A DNA stretch of 64,000 nt from assembly GCF_041320605.1 (NCBI RefSeq), contig NZ_CP166679.1, forward strand, positions 930,001 through 994,000, written 5' to 3'. A program made the position numbers and the translations under genes. Below, in pieces: positions 10,001-18,698 of the stretch. The DNA is from Arenibacter antarcticus. Its GTDB lineage: Bacteria; Bacteroidota; Bacteroidia; Flavobacteriales; Flavobacteriaceae. Position 1 is the first letter of the stretch; the number at the start of each line of letters is the position of its first letter. The notes under the pieces were generated by a model, which was given only the letters and a program-made list of their open reading frames with translations, did not search any database and was not told the origin of the DNA.

Positions 10001-10164
10001 AAATCTGTTTGGGTCCCATTGGTCGTTCCTTTTACCAATACATTCGCCCCTGGCAAGGCTTCGGATTGGTCCGAAACACTTCCAGTAACCGTTTGTGCCG
10101 CTGCCATCCCAAAACATAAAAATGCTCCAACAAGCAAAAGGCATTTACCTAGTTTAATCTTCAT
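7021..10164 (-). CDS. SusC/RagA-type TonB-dependent receptor (pair 1)
   Basis: This 1047-residue outer-membrane transporter has a signal peptide (about 1-23), an N-terminal carboxypeptidase-regulatory-like domain (VTGSVSDQSEALPGANV), a TonB-box/plug transition (ELDEVVLIGYGSQRKSDLTG), a plug domain with the SusC hallmark DASSTAIYGARGANGVILVT and a 22-stranded-barrel-type C-terminal half ending in a hydrophobic residue (GLQVGL). It imports a ligand delivered by the downstream SusD at the expense of TonB energy. Length is typical for the family. Upstream (10165-10300) there is a leader with AACCAACTAAAT just before the start codon, a motif also seen before the gene at 15276. Confidence 0.95.
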   Translation of the reverse strand: MKIKLGKCLLLVGAFLCFGMAAAQTVTGSVSDQSEALPGANVLVKGTTNGTQTDFDGNYSLDNVNSNAVLVFSYIGYKTLELPVNGQSTINAVMEVDASELDEVVLIGYGSQRKSDLTGAVGQVGAEQLQERPATSLNEALSGKIAGVQVNTNSGRPGGKSNIRVRGFSSINSSNNPLYVIDGVQLPQGNQAQFSSAIDYLNPNDVVSIEVLKDASSTAIYGARGANGVILVTTKRGRAGQGRVTYDVDYSVNQYGPNRAKALNSEQYAMIEQLSWENTQKFDPDGWAAGEYAQYEPRLKRANPNVAYLFDSNGKAIYDTDWSKEVVQHKLSQNHQLGFSGGNERTTYAISLGIRDDQGLFKNTYLKRYSGRFSIDDQIKTWLKIGGSLSYNNQTENLADTNDQVPRRMVEDYPFYPVKHTGGPLEGLYANNRDYPFAEGTRNSVNWLVNNEYILNTQTTAGSFYTNLNFTKELEMRTVIGTNILTQENNEFRNSVLDNNAVARAQSSNEKQTFWSIENYLTYTKKINDNNSLTALLGLSWQQSNQFFVNADSRNFPTDFFKFNNLGAGSDNIAVQSFADREALNSYFGRVNYNLMGKYLFTVTGRADGSSKFGDNNKFSFFPSAAVAWRISDEDFLVDNDLISNLKLRTSYGVTGNSEIPPYSSLSLLSSNYAAIWGDNRVGGTGLNRLANPDLKWEKTAQYDVGLELGLFDNRISLEADYYYRKTTDMLLDAPVPQSSGYATIRRNVGSMENKGLELGLSTKNIVTPDLTWTSSFNISMNRNKVLSLATPSDIFGVGGPGITNETSIIRVGEPVGAFWGLTRLGTWGTDEAAEAAKFRSYRNGLTILPGDIKYKDFNGDYIINDEDRSIIGNGYPTAWGSFTNYVSYKNIDLTLELQYSWGNDVMDMNLHSSEDRQALANSYTTVLNAWTPDNQNTMIAQVRDTRAGYVTNVDSHWVKDGSFVRGKNIMLGYTFSQALVDRIHLNRLRLYASAQNFFLLVNDELLGDPEVTPIRGGEGNNVFSQGMKWHEYPKSTTFVIGLQVGL

Positions 10165-10496
10165 AAAGAGTTGAATTTAGTTGGTTAATTAATGTATGGC
10201 GCTAAAAGCCAAAAATTAAAACAAGGCTCTTAGAATACCTGTTACACGAAGTATTAAATGTATCCCAACGAAAATAAACAGCACTAGCTTCTAACGAAAA
10301 GAACCCTAAAATTCATGAATTTTAGGGTTCTTGTTAGGTTAACAGAAATAAACAACCTATTAGGGTAGATGATAGTCATAATCACTCCATGAATAAGGTT
10401 TCAGAAATATAAATAAAGAATTTAAAGTGATTTTCAGTGAAAAAATAAACAGCTATCCATTGGGGTATCCCAAACCGTTGTTCAGCGCCATTTTTA
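10165..10496. other. intergenic region between GATase gene and SusC
   Basis: This stretch of 332 bases has no credible gene. It holds a 30-nt perfect palindrome at 10301-10330 that acts as terminator of the upstream operon, and presumably the promoter of SusC pair 1. Confidence 0.5.
10301..10330 (-). terminator. palindromic terminator of the ethanolamine-type operon
   Basis: The arms GAACCCTAAAATTC (10301-10314) and GAATTTTAGGGTTC (10317-10330) are perfectly complementary, and the whole 30 nt is a palindrome. On the minus strand it is followed by TTTTCGTTAG. It isolates the 10497-16937 gene group from SusC/SusD pair 1. Confidence 0.75.
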
Positions 10497-11294
10497 CTAT
10501 TTTGATAAATAATGCTTCAACCAAGCCATAATTTCTTGAGTATGGAGTTGATAATCGATAATTTCTTTTGGTATTCCATTCTGCTCTCTCAGTAGTAAAC
10601 AAAATTCCTGAACGTCTTCCATAGATCCAAAAGCCTTACTATCGATTAATTTTTGGGATAGAAAGGTAGCGATCAGCGCCATTTCCGAAGTATTAAATTC
10701 AGGATGGTATTGCACTCCAAAAAACGATCCCTTTTTAAAGTCGAAGCTCATGGCCTGCACCTTCGAATGGGAATTACTAGCCAAAATAAGGGCATTCTCA
10801 GGTACTTGTGCCACTTCATCATAATGGATACAAAGGGCCGAGTACGGCTTCTTACGGTGCGATAAAAATGGACTTTTCCTTCCAATAGGGGTGATTTCTA
10901 TTGGCTTGGAGACTCCAAACTCCAAACCCTTCTTGCTCAACGCCACTTTGCCCCCAGCGACAACCGTGGCTATCTGCATGCCCCAACAACTACCGTAAAA
11001 GGGTACGCCGCTTTTAAAAACCTCATCGGCAAAATTCAATTGCCGTTGAACATCTGGAATATCATCTAAAACACTAAGAGAGCTGCCAGTCCACAGCACA
11101 CCATCATATTTTTCCAATTGTGATATCGTGGGCAATTCACTTGCCACATCTGCTGGAAAAGCAAAATCTGTCTGCGCCCTAGGAACCAAAACCTTTAGCA
11201 TTTCCTGAAAGATCAGATGATAGGGCCTTATCCCAAAGGCTTCCCTTTGCAGGCGTGTTTGTTCGTTATTCCCTTCTACTATTAATAGTTTCAC
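10497..11294 (-). CDS. class I glutamine amidotransferase-like hydrolase
   Basis: The 265-residue protein has the class I GATase triad: nucleophile Cys in YGSCWGMQIA (near residue 95) and the His/Glu pair in QYHPEF (near 195). It stands alone without a synthetase domain, like the stand-alone GMP-synthase-type GATases that act as gamma-glutamyl hydrolases in gamma-glutamylated amine pathways. In this operon it most likely cleaves the final gamma-glutamyl-amide to glutamate and the free product (glycine, if the substrate is ethanolamine). The start codon is GTG at 11294, two bases after the stop of the dehydrogenase gene, and the following KLLIVEGN fits the family start; no ATG is better placed. 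It is the last gene of the operon, followed by a strong terminator. Confidence 0.85.
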   Translation of the reverse strand: MKLLIVEGNNEQTRLQREAFGIRPYHLIFQEMLKVLVPRAQTDFAFPADVASELPTISQLEKYDGVLWTGSSLSVLDDIPDVQRQLNFADEVFKSGVPFYGSCWGMQIATVVAGGKVALSKKGLEFGVSKPIEITPIGRKSPFLSHRKKPYSALCIHYDEVAQVPENALILASNSHSKVQAMSFDFKKGSFFGVQYHPEFNTSEMALIATFLSQKLIDSKAFGSMEDVQEFCLLLREQNGIPKEIIDYQLHTQEIMAWLKHYLSK

Positions 11295-11296
11295 GC

Positions 11297-12469
11297 TTAC
11301 AATCCATTTAGATTTCCTGATACCGCAGCCCTAAAAAGCTGTTCCAGATCCTTTGCATTTACTGGCTTAGCATTGGAAGGAGTGGACGGGTCTTTATAGG
11401 CCATCTCCCCAATTTCAATAGCATTATCAGCATTAATGTCGATTTCTTTAAGTGTATGTGGAATATTCAGTTCTTTTCTCAGACTGATTATATAGTTGAT
11501 AATTGCATCTGTACCCCACTTTTCCAATCCCAGCACTTTGCTTAAATGCACCATTTTATCCTCTATAACCGCCTTATTCTGTTTTAAGGCATATGGCAAT
11601 ATGATGGCATTGAGCAAGCCGTGTTGTTTATTGTAAATGGCTCCCAATTGATGGGCCACGGAATGCACGGAACCCAGTCCTTTTTGAAAGGCCGTTGCTC
11701 CCATAGAGGCAGCTACCAGCATTTGTCCACGAGCCTCTAGGTTGTTTCCGTCCTTCACTGCAATCGGCAAATAGTTGGCAATTATACGGATGGCTTCAAT
11801 AGCAATACCTTCCGCCATTGGATGATATCCCGGAGCACAATAGGCCTCAATAGCATGTACCATAGCATCTACCCCTGTCCAGGCGGTGATGTGTGAAGGC
11901 AGGTCCAAGGTCAATTCGGGATCGGATATCACTATTCCCGGCAACATTTTAGGATGAAAAATGATCTTTTTAGTGTGTAATTTTTCATCCAAAATCACCG
12001 ATGCCCTACCCACCTCAGAACCTGTCCCGGCAGTAGTTGGGACCGCTATAATGGGAGCAATTCCGGAGAGGTCGGCATAACTCCAATTGTCGCCCACATC
12101 TTCAAAATCCCAAAGAGACCTTGTCTGTCCAGACATAAAAGCGATTGTCTTGGCGGCATCAATAGCAGAACCACCCCCAAAAGCAATGACCCCATCATGA
12201 TTATTCTTTATGTAGTGGGCCACTCCATTTACCACATTTTTTTCGGTAGGATTTCCTTGTACATCACTGTATACCGTAAAACTAAACCCTTCCTTTTTTA
12301 ATATGTTTATAGTTTTTTCTACTATATCCAATTTCACCAGACCATCATCGGTCACAAATAAAGGATTTTTGATTCCCAGTTTTTGGCATGCCTGTGCTAT
12401 TTCATTTATCCTACCATTTCCAAACCAGATTGTGGTAGGATAATTCCAATTTGTATTTGCTAACTGCAT
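11297..12469 (-). CDS. iron-containing alcohol dehydrogenase
   Basis: The 390-residue protein belongs to the group III (Fe-type) alcohol dehydrogenases. The NAD-binding GGGSAIDAAK is near residues 98-107. Metal ligands lie in WTGVDAMVHAIEAY (Asp and His), GSVHSVAHQLGA and KQHGLLNAIILP. By context it would oxidise the primary alcohol of gamma-glutamyl-ethanolamide (or a similar gamma-glutamyl amino alcohol) to the aldehyde. The next gene upstream encodes an aldehyde dehydrogenase, which supports consecutive oxidation steps. Substrate assignment is inference; the family itself is clear. Confidence 0.92.
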   Translation of the reverse strand: MQLANTNWNYPTTIWFGNGRINEIAQACQKLGIKNPLFVTDDGLVKLDIVEKTINILKKEGFSFTVYSDVQGNPTEKNVVNGVAHYIKNNHDGVIAFGGGSAIDAAKTIAFMSGQTRSLWDFEDVGDNWSYADLSGIAPIIAVPTTAGTGSEVGRASVILDEKLHTKKIIFHPKMLPGIVISDPELTLDLPSHITAWTGVDAMVHAIEAYCAPGYHPMAEGIAIEAIRIIANYLPIAVKDGNNLEARGQMLVAASMGATAFQKGLGSVHSVAHQLGAIYNKQHGLLNAIILPYALKQNKAVIEDKMVHLSKVLGLEKWGTDAIINYIISLRKELNIPHTLKEIDINADNAIEIGEMAYKDPSTPSNAKPVNAKDLEQLFRAAVSGNLNGL

Positions 12470-12508
12470 TACTTCTTATTTTTAATTCAATAAATTGATT
12501 TATAAATT

Positions 12509-13894
12509 TTATTCCCCTTTTCGAAAATTAAATGACTTTACCCGAGTAACATGGTCGTAGCCCATTTTTGATAAGGTAACGCCAGAGCCAGAATTTTTAA
12601 CCCCTGTCCATGCTAAGGCTGGGTCCAAATAATCGCAGCGGTTCATAAACACAGTACCTGTTTCAATTTTCTTTCCCAAACTAATAGCCCTATCCATGTC
12701 GGTGCCCCATAAAGAAGCGGTAAGTCCGTATTGGGAATCATTCATTAATCGTATTGCTTCCTCATCGTTCTTAACCTTCATTATCCCTACCACTGGTCCA
12801 AAGCTTTCCTCGGTCATTACTTCCATGCTATGATCTACATTCACCAGTACATGAGGGGACAAATAGGGACTGTCTTTTTTAGATGCCGCGAACAAAGATT
12901 CGGGTACCAACGACTTTGCACCTTTAGCCATTGCCTGCGCTATTTGTTTTCTTACGTAATTGGCAGCATCGGTCTTTACCATTGGCCCCAGATTGGTTTC
13001 CGCGTGCAAAGGATTCCCTAACTTGTACTGTTTTGTAGCGGCTACAAATCCATCCACAAACTTATCGTAAAGGGACTCGTGCACATAAATCCTTTCTATT
13101 CCACAACAAGATTGACCACTATTAAAGAATGCTCCGTCCACCAAATTTTCTACACTATGTTCTACATTGGCATCGGCCATTACATAAGCAGGATCTTTTC
13201 CACCCAGTTCCAGACCACAGGGAATAAATTTGTTCAATAATGAATTTTGAATTGCTATTCCACCTTTCACAGAACCCGTAAAGTATACCCCCTTAATTCT
13301 ACCATCGCCAACTAATTGAGCCGTATTTTTATGGTTCAAGTGCACTATTTGAAAAACTCCTTTTGGCAATCCGGCCTTGGCTGCGGCTTCAGCATATCTT
13401 TCCGCCACTAAAGGAGTTTGGAATGAATGTTTTAAAATCACCACATTCCCCGCCATTAAAGCTGGGACAATTGCATTTACAGAGGTCAAAAAAGGATAGT
13501 TCCAAGGGCTCAACACACTCACGACGCCGATTGGAACACGCTCTACCCATCTTTTATCTGGATTGTCTTTATCAATTAACCTATAGTCGCTTAAAGCTTC
13601 TTCCGCCACTTTTATCATATAATGAGCTCGGTCCGCAAAGCCCTTTATTTCTCCGGGGGATTGCCCCAAGGGCCTCCCCATTTGCCAGGTTATTTCAAGA
13701 GCAATATCATTTTTGTCCTGAACAATGGCATCAACGAACAATGTTATATACGTTGCACGTTCAGCAATAGATAGATCGGCCCATATAGGAAAAGCACTTT
13801 CGGCCAAATTTAACGCCTGCTCAATATCTTTAGGACCATGTTCCTCGGCTGTATAATAGATAGATCCGTCTATCGGTGATATAGTATGTATCAT
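12509..13894 (-). CDS. NAD(P)-dependent aldehyde dehydrogenase
   Basis: This is an ALDH-superfamily enzyme of 461 residues with the start at ATG 13894 (MIHTISPIDGSIYY). A longer frame to 13969 would overlap the upstream ligase gene and is not homologous-looking. Seen motifs are SPWNYPFLTSVNAIVPALMA, the Rossmann FTGSVKGG, the catalytic Glu in LELGGKDPAYV, the catalytic Cys in FFNSGQSCCGIER and ESFGPVVGIM. Within this operon it likely oxidises the gamma-glutamyl-amino-aldehyde to the acid (gamma-glutamylglycine for ethanolamine). This is comparable to the gamma-glutamyl-aminobutyraldehyde step (PuuC) of putrescine breakdown. The gap to the preceding stop is only 5 bases, which argues for co-transcription. 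Confidence 0.92.
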   Translation of the reverse strand: MIHTISPIDGSIYYTAEEHGPKDIEQALNLAESAFPIWADLSIAERATYITLFVDAIVQDKNDIALEITWQMGRPLGQSPGEIKGFADRAHYMIKVAEEALSDYRLIDKDNPDKRWVERVPIGVVSVLSPWNYPFLTSVNAIVPALMAGNVVILKHSFQTPLVAERYAEAAAKAGLPKGVFQIVHLNHKNTAQLVGDGRIKGVYFTGSVKGGIAIQNSLLNKFIPCGLELGGKDPAYVMADANVEHSVENLVDGAFFNSGQSCCGIERIYVHESLYDKFVDGFVAATKQYKLGNPLHAETNLGPMVKTDAANYVRKQIAQAMAKGAKSLVPESLFAASKKDSPYLSPHVLVNVDHSMEVMTEESFGPVVGIMKVKNDEEAIRLMNDSQYGLTASLWGTDMDRAISLGKKIETGTVFMNRCDYLDPALAWTGVKNSGSGVTLSKMGYDHVTRVKSFNFRKGE

Positions 13895-13899
13895 TTTTT

Positions 13900-15276
13900 T
13901 TATATTATTTCGAAATAACGTTTTAATTGCCAGTCTGTTATAGCTCCAAGCTGCTGTTGATCTTCCCAAAGTCGGGTATAGGAATAATGATCTACAAACA
14001 TATCGCCAAACAAGTCTCGAGCAATTTTAGAATTCTTAAGTTTTTCGGCAGCATGGGATAAGGTCCTAGGCAACTGAAGCTCCTGAGAGAAATCTACATC
14101 GTAGGCGTTTCCTTTTACCGCCTTGGTAGGTTCTATTTTATGCTCTATGCCCCACAAGCCAGAACCAATAGCAGCAGCAAGTGCCAAGTATGGATTAATA
14201 TCAGCGGCAGACACCCTATATTCCACTCTTTGGCATTTTTCCGATCCCGTGATGGCCCTAAGGGCACATGTTCTATTGTCCATACCCCAGGAAGCAGCTG
14301 TAGGAGCCCAAAAACCTGGAATAAGACGCGTATAACTATTGCATGTAGAGGCCACCATGGCCAATAATTCGGGCATTAATTTTTGTTGTCCCCCAATAAA
14401 CCATCGCATAACATCGGAGATGCCTTCGGACTTACTATCATCATAAAATGCAGATGAGCCGTCCCTATTTTGCAATGAAATATGGATGTGTCCAGATTGC
14501 CCTGGATAATTTGAAGACCACTTGGCCATGAAACAGGCCATTAAATTATGTTGCTGTGCCCAAACCTTCACAAAGTTTTTAAACAAAGCACCATTATCAG
14601 CTGCCCTTAACGCTTCGGAATATTCAAGTGCACCTTCAAGCACCCCCGCACCCGTCTCGGTATGGAGTCCTTCCAAAGGCATACCCATCTGTTGGGAAAG
14701 CTCCATTATTTCATGATAATAATTGGCGTGGGTAGAACTCCGCAATATGGAATATCCAAAATTTCCAGGCGTCATAGGTTCCAAATTATGGTAATTTTTA
14801 TCGCGAATGGATTTCGGGGTTTCAGTGAATAAGAAAAATTCAAACTCAAAGGATGCACTGGCCTTAAATCCAATCTTCTCCAATCTATCCAAGGTTTTAC
14901 GAAGTATGGATCTAGGACAAACACTGGCGGCTTTGCTCTCCGAAAAATCTACTAACAAAATGACGGACTTGTAATCTTCCGTCGGTAAAATCCTCATACT
15001 GGACGCATCTATTGTAGCTTTTGCATCTGTAAAGCCATCTGCCCAACCGGTAAAGGAATCATTCTTATATAAAACATCATTGGAATCCCAACCAAAGACA
15101 ACACTGCAAAATCCAAATCCCTTATCCAATGCGGAAAGAAACTTTTTTGAATGTACGTATTTCCCTCGGAGAACGCCATCAACATCGACAACGGCCAACT
15201 TTATATTTTCAATTTGATGTTCTTTAATATAACTTTTAACCGATTCTATGGTCATTTTATGTTCATCCTTATGCAT
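13900..15276 (-). CDS. glutamine-synthetase-family gamma-glutamyl-amine ligase
   Basis: The 458-residue protein is a glutamine synthetase homologue of the PuuA/gamma-glutamylpolyamine type, not a housekeeping GS. It has the N-terminal beta-grasp VDVDGVLRGKYV, the active-site SGHIHISLQNRDG, NRTCALRAIT (ATP and glutamate site) and the C-terminal EYRVSAADINPYLALAAAIGSGL. Enzymes of this class join glutamate to an amine using ATP. Next to an ethanolamine-type permease and alcohol and aldehyde dehydrogenases, the best fit is gamma-glutamyl-ethanolamide formation, as proposed for Streptomyces GlnA4. Isopropylamine- or alaninol-type substrates (Ipu pathway of Pseudomonas) are alternatives. An internal ATG at 15255 (MTIESV) with AAGGA upstream is an equally possible start. 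Confidence 0.88.
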   Translation of the reverse strand: MHKDEHKMTIESVKSYIKEHQIENIKLAVVDVDGVLRGKYVHSKKFLSALDKGFGFCSVVFGWDSNDVLYKNDSFTGWADGFTDAKATIDASSMRILPTEDYKSVILLVDFSESKAASVCPRSILRKTLDRLEKIGFKASASFEFEFFLFTETPKSIRDKNYHNLEPMTPGNFGYSILRSSTHANYYHEIMELSQQMGMPLEGLHTETGAGVLEGALEYSEALRAADNGALFKNFVKVWAQQHNLMACFMAKWSSNYPGQSGHIHISLQNRDGSSAFYDDSKSEGISDVMRWFIGGQQKLMPELLAMVASTCNSYTRLIPGFWAPTAASWGMDNRTCALRAITGSEKCQRVEYRVSAADINPYLALAAAIGSGLWGIEHKIEPTKAVKGNAYDVDFSQELQLPRTLSHAAEKLKNSKIARDLFGDMFVDHYSYTRLWEDQQQLGAITDWQLKRYFEII

Positions 15277-15446
15277 CTGGTTGTATTTAGTTGGTTTTAA
15301 AAAGGTGGTTCTATACCTATCAGGAACAGTTGTTAACCTCTCTCCCTTGTATATTTATAAGTAGTTTATGAGCATTTGCGAATACATATTCTAATCCCAC
15401 CTCTTCTATAAAATTATTTATTTATGTCCAATTAACGTCACAAAAC

Positions 15447-16937
15447 TTATTTAATTACCAATGACTTTTTAGTTTCGTGTTCTAAGGCAAATTCTTCCTC
15501 AGGAGAGAGTATCAATCGGTGCCTACCTTTAATCCCAAAGTAAACCAAGCCTATTACCAAATAAGCCATGGATATAAAAACGGCAGTTCTATAAGATTGA
15601 TCTTGCAGTTGAAAATAAATGATTAGACTGGCGAGAAAAATAGTGGTCCAGGCGCCGAATTTCCCAAATGGGCTAACATAAGGTCTTTCCAGATCTGGCT
15701 TATTCTTCCTTAATAACAAAAAGGAACCACACTGAAGAATATAGGATAACATGGCGCTAAAGACCGCAATGTTAAGCAAAGCACCTCCAATAAAAACCTC
15801 GCTTTCATTACCGGCCAGAAATTTAGTGACCATTAAAACCACAAATCCAATTAACGAGCCCAGAATCAAAGCGGTATAGGGTGTTTTTCTTTTACTATGT
15901 GTCAAGGATAGCATTACCGGAAAATATCCTGCCCTGGACAAGGAATAGATTTGTCTACCAAAAGCAAAAATTATAGTATGGAAAGATGCCAATAGGCCAA
16001 TTGATGCGACCAAGGCCAAGAGCTTAGCTATATTATCCCCATACAGTACTTTAAATCCGTCCAATAAGGGTTCTCCAGATTGAGAAAGGGCAAAAGACCC
16101 CAAAGGTATAGAGGCATTGAGCCAAATAATTAAAAAGGCTGAAATGATCAACGTGATAATCCCATAAGTCAGTCCCTTGGGCATATCTTTTTTGGGATCC
16201 ACAGATTCTTCGGCAGCTAAGGGCAATTGCTCAATAGCCAAAAACAGCCATACTGCAAAAGGCATAGCCTTGAGCGCTCCTTCCCATCCCATAGGGAATA
16301 AGGAGCCACCTCCTCCTGGTAAATGCTCGGCATTACCATCGGCACCCATTTTTATGTCCAACGCGTACGTCGTGAAATCGGCACTACCGATAGATGACAC
16401 CCAAAATACAACCAAGCATCCCAGAGCCAGTAAGGTTAGGGCCACGGTAAATCGAAAAGAAAGTTCTACACCTACAATATTCAATAAGGTAAAGACAGTA
16501 TAGAATCCAAACCACCAAAAAGGCAGCATATCTGGGTCAGTACCAAAGATTCCCTGCATATAGTTACTGAGAAAAAAAACGATAACGGCTGGTGTAAGGA
16601 TAAACTCCAAATTTTCTACCAGTCCTGTGAAAAATCCACCCCAGGGTCCCATGGCCGATCTTGCAAAAGAATATGCTCCCCCAGTATGTGGCAGGGCGGG
16701 AGACATCTCGGCAACACTCTGGGTAAGACCAACGTACATTACCGCTACAATACAAGCGGCGACAAACATACCTCCCCACCCGCCGGAGGCCAATCCCAGG
16801 TTCCATCCGGAGAAATGCCCAGAAATAACTGCCCCTACTCCTAAGGCCCATAGCGACCAGACCCCAGCATGACGCTTTAGTTCCCTGGATTCAAAATAGG
16901 ATTTATCCATTTTCTTATACTTAACTCCTTTACTCAT
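15447..16937 (-). CDS. APC-superfamily permease, ethanolamine-permease type
   Basis: The 496-residue protein has about twelve transmembrane segments and the N-terminal stretch GVGAVISGHFSGWNLGLASG, which closely resembles ethanolamine permeases (Eat family). Other typical stretches are LPHTGGAYSFARSAMGPWGG and GLVENLEFILTPA. It would bring ethanolamine or a related amino alcohol across the inner membrane. It is the first gene of the group, 170 bases before the ligase gene, so the two may share a transcript or the ligase may have its own promoter. A proline- or amino-acid-transporting role cannot be excluded, but the sequence is closer to ethanolamine carriers than to general amino-acid permeases. 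Confidence 0.85.
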   Translation of the reverse strand: MSKGVKYKKMDKSYFESRELKRHAGVWSLWALGVGAVISGHFSGWNLGLASGGWGGMFVAACIVAVMYVGLTQSVAEMSPALPHTGGAYSFARSAMGPWGGFFTGLVENLEFILTPAVIVFFLSNYMQGIFGTDPDMLPFWWFGFYTVFTLLNIVGVELSFRFTVALTLLALGCLVVFWVSSIGSADFTTYALDIKMGADGNAEHLPGGGGSLFPMGWEGALKAMPFAVWLFLAIEQLPLAAEESVDPKKDMPKGLTYGIITLIISAFLIIWLNASIPLGSFALSQSGEPLLDGFKVLYGDNIAKLLALVASIGLLASFHTIIFAFGRQIYSLSRAGYFPVMLSLTHSKRKTPYTALILGSLIGFVVLMVTKFLAGNESEVFIGGALLNIAVFSAMLSYILQCGSFLLLRKNKPDLERPYVSPFGKFGAWTTIFLASLIIYFQLQDQSYRTAVFISMAYLVIGLVYFGIKGRHRLILSPEEEFALEHETKKSLVIK

Positions 16938-17055
16938 AACTATTTACTTGGTTTTGGTTTGGTTGTATATCTAAAATTTCAAGCTTATATTCTATGAAAT
17001 AAGAAATATATCACCTCTTATTTTTGGGAATAGAAATATAATTTAATCAAAAGAC

Positions 17056-17076
17056 CATAGGGAAAGGATCCCTATG
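17056..17076 (-). terminator. terminator of SusC/SusD pair 2
   Basis: CATAGGG (17056-17062) pairs with CCCTATG (17070-17076). On the minus strand the stem is followed by GTCTTTTGATT. It lies about 130 bases past the SusD stop codon. Confidence 0.5.
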
Positions 17077-17203
17077 ATCTATTAAATTCTACATAAACGT
17101 AATTGTCCTTTTAATTCTTAATGGTGACATCCACTATAGACACTTAAAATTTCCCTATGACCTAGTTTCCCTATAGGTATTCAAATTTATATGGTGTCAG
17201 AAA

Positions 17204-18685
17204 TTATTCCAACCACCATGGTATTACACGAATATTATCATTCCCCGTCCCAAACTGTCTTTCAATGGCTGCGGATACGTTTGCAGTATTGTTGAGATAC
17301 TCTGAATTTGGGTACATCCATCGGGTAGGAGGAGTAGCACCTGGCAAATAAGAGAAGGTGGGGTATCCTGTCCTTAAATGGTCAAAATAAGCTCTCCATC
17401 CTGATTGCAAAAAGGAAGTAAAATACTTCTGGGTTAAAATAAGCTCTAGCTTAACCTCGGTGGAAAGCGCATTATCGAAAGCAACTTCAGTTCCCAAAAG
17501 ATACGCATCCGCATCCGCAGGCTCTACATAGGATTCAAAATTCTTAGCAAAATCGTTATAAAAACTAAATGAAGATTTTACCCCATTTTCATAATGCTCC
17601 TTTGCATCAGTGGTTATCCATCCGCGTACGGAGGCTTCGGCCAATACAAACTCCAATTCCCAATACCCCATTAAATTGTGAGGCTCGGTTGTAGGATCTG
17701 TCGTATATCTCAAATTTACTTTGGAGACATCACCTGCTGCAGCCTTGTCATTTACCTCAGCATAAGGCGCTAAAGGATCACCGCCTTCATAGGCTGAGAA
17801 ATCATCAATTTCGAGTCCGGCTTCCTTGGCATTTTTAGTCTGTCCACAATAAATAAATAATCGTGGATCTTGTCTATCCTGTAACCTTTCTATAAAGGTA
17901 GAGGACATATACATTCCTGACCCATAACTACTGGAGTTAAATTCTGAATATCTACTTCCTTCCTCATCTAGAAAGACCAACTGACCATTGTCCTCGTTGG
18001 AAACCATTATGGGCTGGCTATTGTATATACTGGCAAAGGTACTTTGTACGTTCAAGTCCGCATCCCCTTCTTTTTTAGACAAGGTCATAAGGACTTTTAG
18101 CCTAAAAGAATTAACAAGTTTTTGCCATTTAGCCGTATTACCTCCAAAAATAACATCTCCAGCGATAATGTTTGTATTGCCTTCCAAAAGATCATTGGCT
18201 TCTGACAACTCATTTAGGATTCCAACAAAAATCTCCTTTTGGGTATCGTACTTAGGCAGATATTTCTCTTCCACTTCTCCCATAAGAGCTTCACTATAAG
18301 GGATATCCCCAAATGTAAGACTAAGGTTGTAGAAGTAATATGCTCTAAAAAATTTGGCCAAGGCTATGTATTCATCACTTTCAATCCGCTCTGCCTCCTG
18401 CATCATTTTAGTAACTTCCCCGAGCATATTATAATCATTAAAACTAGCGCGGTCCCAGCTATAAATTTGATTGCTGTTTTCACCATCGGTTTGCACCAAA
18501 ATTCGTGTAGCATATAAGGACCCTGTACCATTTACGCTAAAAGCATTAGCTGCAATATTGGTCAATAATAGTTGTGGATGTGTTTCACTAACATTATTGG
18601 GGTTCTCGTTTAAATCTGCAAGATCTTGACATCCTGTAAGTGCCATCAATACAGTTAGGCTGAATAAAATTCCTATTTTTTTCAT
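17204..18685 (-). CDS. SusD-like surface lipoprotein (pair 2)
   Basis: The start is taken at ATG 18685 (MKKIGILFSLTVLMALTGC), giving 493 residues with the lipobox Cys at 19. An upstream ATG at 18712 would overlap the SusC gene and add a non-signal stretch. The N-terminal DLADLNENPNNVSETHPQ is typical of the SusD-like_2 branch. Helical TPR parts include LAKFFRAYYFYNLSLTFGDI, and the C-terminal part has the LEFVLAEASVRGW and AYFDHLRTGYP elements. Role: ligand-capturing partner of the SusC immediately upstream (13-base gap). No enzymes accompany the pair, so the ligand is unknown. It lies between the ethanolamine-type and inositol gene groups, all on the same strand. Confidence 0.92.
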   Translation of the reverse strand: MKKIGILFSLTVLMALTGCQDLADLNENPNNVSETHPQLLLTNIAANAFSVNGTGSLYATRILVQTDGENSNQIYSWDRASFNDYNMLGEVTKMMQEAERIESDEYIALAKFFRAYYFYNLSLTFGDIPYSEALMGEVEEKYLPKYDTQKEIFVGILNELSEANDLLEGNTNIIAGDVIFGGNTAKWQKLVNSFRLKVLMTLSKKEGDADLNVQSTFASIYNSQPIMVSNEDNGQLVFLDEEGSRYSEFNSSSYGSGMYMSSTFIERLQDRQDPRLFIYCGQTKNAKEAGLEIDDFSAYEGGDPLAPYAEVNDKAAAGDVSKVNLRYTTDPTTEPHNLMGYWELEFVLAEASVRGWITTDAKEHYENGVKSSFSFYNDFAKNFESYVEPADADAYLLGTEVAFDNALSTEVKLELILTQKYFTSFLQSGWRAYFDHLRTGYPTFSYLPGATPPTRWMYPNSEYLNNTANVSAAIERQFGTGNDNIRVIPWWLE

Positions 18686-18698
18686 TTTTTGTCTTTTT

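Noticed and set aside
13895-13969. N-terminal extension of the aldehyde dehydrogenase
   Set aside because: It would overlap the ligase gene and does not resemble the start of any aldehyde dehydrogenase; ATG 13894 fits better.
13900-15276. Housekeeping glutamine synthetase (glnA)
   Set aside because: The sequence and the neighbours (permease, two dehydrogenases, GATase) fit the gamma-glutamyl-amine ligase branch.
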